Assembly: GCA_964059195.1 (NCBI GenBank)
Contig: CAXKWD010000007.1
Location: forward strand, 152,949,269-153,013,268
DNA length: 64,000 nucleotides
Direction: 5' to 3'
From: Ectobius pallidus
Lineage: Eukaryota > Arthropoda > Insecta > Blattodea > Ectobiidae
The notes beneath the pieces were generated by a model that did not search any database, had not been told where the DNA came from, and saw only the letters and a program-made list of their open reading frames with translations. Shown here piece by piece: positions 57,539 to 64,000 of this stretch (the stretch's first letter is position 1; every line of letters starts with the position of its first letter). The position numbers and the translations under genes are program-made.

Positions 57539-58157
57539 ATGAAACTGGCTATCAAAACACGATTATAAGACAGTATCAACAAATTCAATTTCGGATACAA
57601 CATGCTATGAGAAGATGAGACTAAACTTAAAGTAATTCTATTTGTTTACTTTCCGAAACGGAAAGTATTTTAATATAGGCCTAAACATAGAAGGTTGTAT
57701 TGTGAGACAAATGCTAATACCACATCATTTTTATGAGCAATGAATAGCTATTTATTTTAGCTGTGATTGAAATAAACTTACACTGAGCAAAACTGAGTTC
57801 AATTGTGATTTAACCATTTCTTTAATAATAAAGTTTCTAGCTTCAATATCTCTTCATACAAACAAACAAATACAAGCGAATTAGCAGATCTTATTGTTTT
57901 TCTTTTATTTTCAAGGCCAATTCTTCTTCTTTTCTCAGCCAACAGGACTACCAACACCATTGCACTACGGTTTAACTTAACCAGAACATTATAAAACGGC
58001 ACATTCAGTTAAACTTGAAATTTGGTTTAATCTAGCCTACAAGTTAAACTATGTACATAATACCAGGCCTTAGATGTCTCTGTTGTCTTTGTATATTTCA
58101 CATTGATTGATTGTATTGTAGGTGTGATCTTACTGGTAAATATGTACAATTTTCATG
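57539..58157. other. No gene recognised
   Basis: AT-rich, no supported feature. Confidence 0.4.
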
Positions 58158-58159
58158 TC

Positions 58160-58270
58160 TGTAAACTCCATGGCGCTAACATCCCCGAAGGGACAAGGCC
58201 TACCACCCGACCGCTGCGTCATCTACCATAGGCAGATGGCAGGATTGGGGGCATGTTGTCAGCATGGTCT
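58160..58270 (-). mobile_element. SINE family C body fragment
   Basis: Plus-strand ATCTACCATAGGCAGATGGC and GTCAGCATG match 3410-3465, in the same relative orientation. Confidence 0.5.
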
Positions 58271-58719
58271 TATTGCCTCAATTCTCCTATGTGACGAAAC
58301 CGGTTGTCGTAGAGGGCAGTGTCTGTCACAGTATGACATGATATATATTCTGTGTGGTAATATCATTGCTCTGCTCACTAAAACTCCTTTGCCTGGTGAT
58401 GAGAAGTACTACCTTACAAAACAACAGAATTTTGTGCTTAGCTGGAGTCCAACTGTTAAAATCGCAGTTAGGGGCCGTGATATGAAAATAAATTTTTATG
58501 ATAAAGTGAAAGTTTGTCCATGCCTATAGTCATCGTTTGATATATCAGTCCAGCTATTGCCTTTGGCATTTTTAGTGTGTGTGTGTGTAACATGGGCGAG
58601 TTACTGGCCCGCCGCAAAACCCCCACTCTGGAAGACTGGGTTTTCTTTCAGGGTTTCCTCCCTCAGTTTTTGGAGTTTCTCCTCCCCCGCAAGGTATAAG
58701 ATATAAGTGTAGATATAAG

Positions 58720-58990
58720 AAACGAACTGTGCCTGGAAAGTAGTAAGGTGGAAGAGGTAAATAAATACCAAAAGAAGTGGTACGAGCATGTCAATAGAAT
58801 GCCATCTGACAGATTACCAAAGCAAGCTATGTTATACAACCCAAAGGAAAGACGGGATATAGGACGGCCGAGGACCAGATGGAAGGAACAATTTCAATAA
58901 ATAACAATTACTTTTGGTGCAGAATGGGACAACTCCCAATCCTTGGAAAGGAAGAAGACGAAAGAAGAAGAAGTGAAAGTTGAACCACTT
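58720..58990 (+). pseudogene. LINE 3'-end remnant
   Basis: Reads VNKYQKKWYEHVNRMPSDRL and KERRDIGRPRTRWKEQ before a stop: the C-terminal tail of another LINE lineage. A GAAGAAGA-rich end follows. Confidence 0.65.
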
Positions 58991-59411
58991 CTCTACTAAT
59001 ATGGTCTATAAAATTCTTCATTGTGCTGTAGCAAGAAGACTGTACAAGAAAATTTAACATACATTAATACTGAGAACAGAGCTCATAAACACACTGGAGT
59101 CTCAAAACAAAGAGCTTTAAAAATTATATACATGAACAATATTTACAAATCCCTCCACCACCCAGAAAGTGCATTCTCACTATCACTACATTCACTTCCA
59201 CCACCAAGTCTCTGTTAATGTGCTACCAAGAAGCTTGTAAAAGATAGTAAGTCTCAACAATCCTGCATTATAAAAACTCAGTTCAAATTTCCATCTGATT
59301 TTAAGGTGTACAAAGTGTATATATTTAGCCTTTCTCTTTTCTTTTAAAATTGTTGGGTTACAAGTCGGTCGCTTACGAGGGCAACCACTGAAACTCAACA
59401 ATAAACATCAA

Positions 59412-59517
59412 CGATCCTTGCACCACTGAATATCTGAGGCAGCGCATAGGAATAGCGATTCAAAGGGGAAATGCCGCAAGCGTAATGGGTACCTTTCCCC
59501 CCTCTTCTTCTACTTAA
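59412..59517 (+). pseudogene. Retroelement C-terminal remnant, second copy
   Basis: NDPCTTEYLRQRIGIAIQRG, then a GTFPPSSST stop: same tail as 25708-25959, ending in a short 3' UTR and the A-rich tract at 59669. Confidence 0.55.
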
Positions 59518-59629
59518 GTATAGGAAACCATTATAATTTAATATCTCATATGTACTTCAGATAATATAATATAATAACAAAATTGTAAATCATTAAAACT
59601 GTCACAAAAATCATAAAAAATCATTGTCA

Positions 59630-59714
59630 AATAAAAAAAAAAGACAAGTGAAGCATGAAACTACTTTAAAAAAAAAAAAAAAAAAGAACAACAACAACAA
59701 CAACAACAACAACA
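59630..59714. repeat. Poly(A) and (AAC)n tract
   Basis: A runs at 59632-59643 and 59669-59685, then about nine AAC units. Confidence 0.9.
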
Positions 59715-59719
59715 AAGTA

Positions 59720-60800
59720 AATGAAATTAATTGATATCACTGCTTTCACGGAAGACATTGGAATGTTCCTGGAAGATGTCCATGCCTAATATCTGTATTA
59801 TATTTTCCGATGTTCAGGCCCCAAAGCATACTGCCCCAAGGACAGCCTATCAGTAGCCATTCTATCACAAACCCGATAAATTGAGGTCATGGCCATGGCT
59901 AAAGAACATTTTGACTGATACAGGTAAGCTACGTAAATTATAATTAATGTTTCTACATGATTTCTCTTTTGTTTTCGTCTGGAGGAAGATCTATAGCTAT
60001 GCAAAATAACATGAGTTTAAGAAATAAGTCTCTCTGAAGTCCCACAATTTTGGGGCTCAGTCAGGATTGAAAACTAAAGGAGGAACAAGAACTGGGCGAA
60101 ACAGCATCAACTGTAGGACACTATAAGAACAATGGATGAAGGTCTATATAAGTAGACTTAAAATTTGTGATTGGTATTGCAATGGAAGTAAATGGTGCTG
60201 GGACAGCAAAATTCCAAGACACATTCAGAGTAAATTTCTACTGCATTTGTGTCTGCAATTAAAACCCTACGTAAATTCATACATAGCACTGAAAGTGATT
60301 GACTGAACCGTAAAAGACTACGAGAGCTTGAAGGATTTCAATCTCCTAATGTTACCTGAATATAACGATAAAGTGAATTCATGAAAGTAAATGCTGGTGC
60401 TTGCTTGGAGATTCTGTTGTAAACAGTAGACTTGCAACTCAAAATTTAAAAAGGTCAAACTCTTAAATAAGATAAAGAAGAAATAAAAAAAATTGTTACA
60501 GTGTACAAAATAAAATTGGAATTCTAATATTCAAAATACATCTAAATCAGAAATAACATAAAAGCAGATACTTCAAACCAGATTTTTTTTTATCTTACGC
60601 ATTTGTGTATATACAAATATATATATATACATTTTTTAAACAAACATGAAAAGAAAAAAGGAGAAAATCTCTAATCTTTTGTCTACATACTTCAATACTG
60701 TGAGTGGTTACTATCTTTTATTAACAGCTTCTTAAAATAAATATTTCACCAGAAGATGTATAAAAAATTCAATAAAAACAGGTTTCACTCGAAATCTGTC
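59720..60800. other. No gene recognised; 3' flank of the SLC35E2-like gene
   Basis: A minus-strand AATAAA (TTTATT at 60717-60722) lies 80 bases past the stop and could end the SLC35E2-like mRNA. A CAG|GTAAGC donor-like site at 59925 (+) has no recognised exon. Confidence 0.4.
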
Positions 60801-60801
60801 C

Positions 60802-61038
<237 letters not shown>

Positions 61039-61299
61039 TTAAAATATGGAGAATTTCGATGGCACATCTTAGGACCGAAATGCCTCTCAGGAATAACAGA
61101 CACACCTGGACAACAACATTGAAAAAAATGCACTCTACAGCTCATATGAAAGAGGCTTTCATAAAATGTGACAAACATTATTTATTAAATGATATTTACT
61201 GTATTTTATTTATTTATGTGTTATGAACCCAGACAAGTTTTAGGGTAATAGCATAAAGTTGATTTTATCTACATATTTTAACATCCTTACCAGAACAAA

Positions 61300-61545
61300 A
61301 TGAAGTTTGCAAGATTGGAGGTTTTCCTGGCGAAGAAGCTGAGTGAACATTTCTTGGGTGGTCAGCCAGGTGACCTGACTTTTTGTAGGCCTACACTGTC
61401 TCCTTCTTCAATGGCCTTGAAGATGGAGGCAGCATGGGCCTTTGAAATGCCCTTGAAGATGGAGGAAGCATGGGCCTTCGAAACATCAGGAACAACTGAC
61501 TTTCACACTTGGCTGACCACCGGAGAAATGTTCACTCAAAACTAA
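61300..61545. repeat. Intronic repeat with short internal duplication
   Basis: CCTTGAAGATGGAGGAAGCATGG-like units occur twice (61415-61475), and GAGTGAACATTTCT...GGTGGTCAGCCA is mirrored by TGGCTGACCACC...AGAAATGTTCACTC. It resembles Penelope-like terminal hairpins. An open frame across it is not credible as a gene. Confidence 0.45.
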
Positions 61546-61639
61546 GTTTAATAAAATCAAGTAAACTGACGTAACAAAGTGCTAGCATGCTATTGTTTAG
61601 TAAGTGAAAAAAAATTAAATTACAGTGAATATTGCCTGT

Positions 61640-62027
61640 AATATCATAATCATACAAAAGGTGTTTTAAGGATGTTAGTTGCACATTTTGGCATGGACTG
61701 TATGTCACTGCACCTATCACAATCGGTAAAATGAGGGCATACAAGGTGATAGGAAAGGAATGTTGGGTTCTTTCATACAAAAGGAGTTGTCTCTGTGGAG
61801 TAATCTAAATGAAAGCAAAGACCTCTAAACATCTTGGCATTGAGCACTGAAAGCGATTTGTACTGAATCCATTGTAGAAAGTCATGATTTGTGTATGCAA
61901 TTAAGTATATTAATCCCTTTAAAATTTTCCATTTAGAATCACATTAATTTTCTTCCTTAAATTTCCATCCTAAAACCAAGGTGTGCCTTATGGTCCGGAG
62001 CATCTTATAGTCCGAAAAATACAGTAC
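61640..62027. mobile_element. GTATTTTTCGGA-family element, left-truncated
   Basis: The interior and right end (CATCTTATAGTCCGAAAAAT) match 21365-21857 in the same orientation. The left TIR is absent. Intronic in the SLC35E2-like gene. Confidence 0.55.
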
Positions 62028-62472
62028 ATTCCATACCCAGCCCTTTTTACTTGTATATTTCAGTCTTTCAAAATGCTCCCACATTAAAACAAAATAAAAA
62101 TAAACAAATAAAAAATAAAAAAGTTATACAGGAGTTGCTTCTGGCACATATACTTCACTTAAATCATAATTCATAATCATCAGATTAACACCAACTGCCA
62201 GCTGGGATGATGGTGTTCGAAACTAGTTCAGGTATTTATACGAAAGTGAAGTATACGTGCTAGACCCAACTCAATATTATATCCTGTATAATAAAGCTTC
62301 GCTGACTTTGAAAGCTTTCAATATATTTTTGAAAAAAATAGTTACCATGATTTAAGCCTCATTTCTCAAACTTACCCAACTTTGCACAGGGGTACTCACT
62401 ACTGCTTAAATTTTCCTGCTAGGAGCCTACTTATATTATTTCAGGACAGTCAGCATGAAAATTAAATTTTAC

Positions 62473-62676
62473 CTGTGTGTAACAGGACTGATGTAATCCA
62501 TAAGCACGTATGCTGAGATGCTCTGGAAGTGAAAGAAAATACCATTCAACACAAAAGCTGTGAACAGCGCTGAGTCTGTTGTTTTCTGCACACCGCTATA
62601 GTCCACCAGGAAGATGGAGGCAGGGATCTGCACCACTACTGATGCGATGCTTGTGTAGAACTGAAGTTCTGCAGGG
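62473..62676 (-). CDS. SLC35E2: SLC35E2-like transporter, penultimate coding exon
   Basis: Minus strand, acceptor TTATTGTTACAG before 62676 and donor CACACAG|GTAAAA after 62473. The 204 bases give PAELQFYTSIASVVVQIPAS, a middle loop, then FFHFQSISAYVLMDYISPVT, matching PAELQFYTS and LFHLQSVTAYALM...ISPVT of vertebrate SLC35E2. Joining to 61012 keeps frame (phase 2, Ser codon AG|T). Two or more membrane helices are encoded. The 1.46-kb intron contains repeats. The next upstream exon was not found before 64000. Confidence 0.9.
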
Positions 62677-62847
62677 CTGTAACAATAAATATTGTGTTAG
62701 ATTTTATTGAATAAATAAGCATAACAAACAATATAGCTGAAGGCTGCATGAAATATCAAACATAAAAACATTAAAAGAAAGAATCTCTCAAATTAAAAAC
62801 AAGATTAAAATTACGAGGGCTAATCAGACTTGGATGCTCAACAACTA

Positions 62848-63232
62848 CAGTAGAGTCCCGCTATTCCGAACTAATTGGGACCGAACACCGTTCGGTTTAG
62901 CGGGAATTTGGAATAGGCGGATTTCATTAATAATATCAACGTACTGCCTTTTTAAGGCGTAAATTAAATGCGGGGAATTGTATAAATGGAGCCGATATGT
63001 GCTGTAAGTAACCAGCTTTCATTCCAATTTGGTTTCTGGCATATACATCAAGCTTAGGCTCTACGTATGTCACTACTTAACTTCTTTGTTTAACAATAAA
63101 TTACGTTTTTTCATGAACGCCTTTTTAATTTCACCTGTTTTTAAGTTTAAAAAATCGGTATTTTTTTCTGAACTCTGTTCGGAATAGGTGGATTTTTGGA
63201 ATAGCAGGGTTCGGAATAGCGGGACTCTACTG
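62848..63232. mobile_element. 385-bp pogo/Tigger-type MITE
   Basis: Ends CAGTAGAGTCCCGCTATTCC and GGAATAGCGGGACTCTACTG are inverted, flanked by TA at 62846-62847 and 63233-63234. The TIR resembles the Tigger/pogo consensus as remembered. No transposase. Confidence 0.88.
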
Positions 63233-63234
63233 TA

Positions 63235-63707
63235 CTGCATCAGAATTCCAAAATGTGGCTGTCCATTTCTCTTCACAAACACGCAAACTCAGCATAAACA
63301 AAACGAAAATTAACGTTAACTGAATCAATGAAAATATCTAAGCAAGCAAAAAAACCAACAGCTGGTGCATGAAGTTACATTTAAATAAAACAAAATTAAT
63401 TATACTAAACGGGAAATAACTAAGCTAAATGAAACCCACCAGCACATTAGAAAATTTCAGTTAATCTTGCATGTATAGAAGGTAAAATTGTATCAATATA
63501 TTTTTTTTTTTTAATCTTGAAAGTCACTGTAAGTTAGTAATTGTGCTTTCTCTTCAACTTCAATAGACGATTGGAATATGATTTTTAAATAAGTGTAAGC
63601 TAAATGGATTTACTTTTCAAACTGAGTTAAAAATCACGTTGGTTGTACCTTTGAGCTTGACCAATTATATAGTACCTTAATCTCAACTTTTTTTACTTAT
63701 TTATTTA
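63235..63707. other. No gene recognised
   Basis: AT-rich; no further SLC35E2-like exon recognised on the minus strand. Confidence 0.4.
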
Positions 63708-63715
63708 GTCTAGGC

Positions 63716-63970
63716 CAGCGTTTCTCAACCTATGGTCCGCGGACCACTGGTGGTCCGTGGTCCGCGAAGATGGTGCAGATGGTCCGCAGACATGATTAAA
63801 AAATATCATAAAGCAAGTGGAAAGTAAAGAAGTAAAAAATTTTCACATATTGTGTGCCTAAATATTAAGAATATAGGCCTTCTTTTAAAAATGGGATGTG
63901 ACATTATGGGTCCGTAAAGTTTTTTAGACATTTTAGAGGTCCTCCGGTTCAAAAAGGTTGAGAAACGCTG
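63716..63970. mobile_element. 255-bp hAT MITE, CAGCGTYTCTCAACC family
   Basis: Ends CAGCGTTTCTCAACC and GGTTGAGAAACGCTG with octamer GTCTAGGC at 63708-63715 and 63971-63978. Same family as 41675-41903 in the opposite orientation. Confidence 0.92.
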
Positions 63971-64000
63971 GTCTAGGCCATTCGGTTTTGTACAACCATC

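Noticed and set aside
58155..58529. 124-codon frame
   Set aside because: It begins inside a SINE fragment and has no recognisable domain. Probably chance.
59900..59926. CAG|GTAAGC donor at 59925 as another family first exon
   Set aside because: It has no TATA box or GYATTGTATG motif, and no family coding exon follows before the window end.
61300..61545. 81-codon frame with internal repeat
   Set aside because: It lies in an SLC35E2-like intron, and the repeated KMEAAWAFE unit comes from a DNA duplication and hairpin, not a protein repeat.

Overview
The window looks like nuclear DNA of a hemimetabolous insect, most likely a cockroach or termite relative (Blattodea). This rests on AT-rich DNA, large introns, many tRNA-derived SINEs, Penelope-like elements, LINE 3' ends and non-autonomous DNA transposons, plus an animal SLC35E2-type gene. 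The species is inferred, not proven. There is no operon-like or prokaryotic organisation.

The main content is a same-strand array of five intact paralogues at 15623-16978, 31936-33090, 39280-40446, 46863-48035 and 48958-50130 (+), each with one uninterrupted coding exon of 384-451 codons. The proteins look like the MpaB / latex-clearing-protein (Lcp) catalytic family (DUF2236): one N-terminal membrane segment, an R-x3-T-x29-H block and a C-terminal half with a W-x3-G-x3-G motif. In bacterial Lcp the equivalent residues surround heme b. In a fungus the family member MpaB is an ER-bound enzyme that oxidatively cleaves an isoprenoid side chain. The substrate in this insect is unknown.

All five coding exons are preceded by a splice acceptor 43-123 bases before the ATG. 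Homologous non-coding first exons with CAG|GTAAGY donors end at 28369, 35953 and 44541; the last two have TATA boxes almost exactly 150 bases before the donor. The inferred gene model is therefore promoter, short non-coding exon, large TE-filled intron, single coding exon. Copies 4 and 5 are a young tandem duplication (units from 46597 and 48713) whose breakpoint lies inside the intron, so copy 5 seems to lack its own promoter.

At the right end the minus strand carries the last two coding exons (62473-62676 and 60802-61012) of a nucleotide-sugar-transporter-like SLC35E2 homologue; its upstream exons lie beyond the window or were not recognised.

Nearly everything else is transposon-derived. 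Elements with defined ends and target-site duplications include hAT-type elements with 8-bp duplications (12920, 19390, 19961, 22407, 30553, 35981, 41675, 51740, 63716), mariner/pogo-type with TA (9403, 23537, 36543, 37584, 62848), a Harbinger-type with TTA (56586), two Penelope-like insertions (17222, 42201), a 1.13-kb element with a 7-bp duplication (50263) and an element with a perfect 41-bp terminal repeat (52334). Several are nested, and the copy 4/copy 5 duplication supplies empty sites that date some insertions as later than the duplication.
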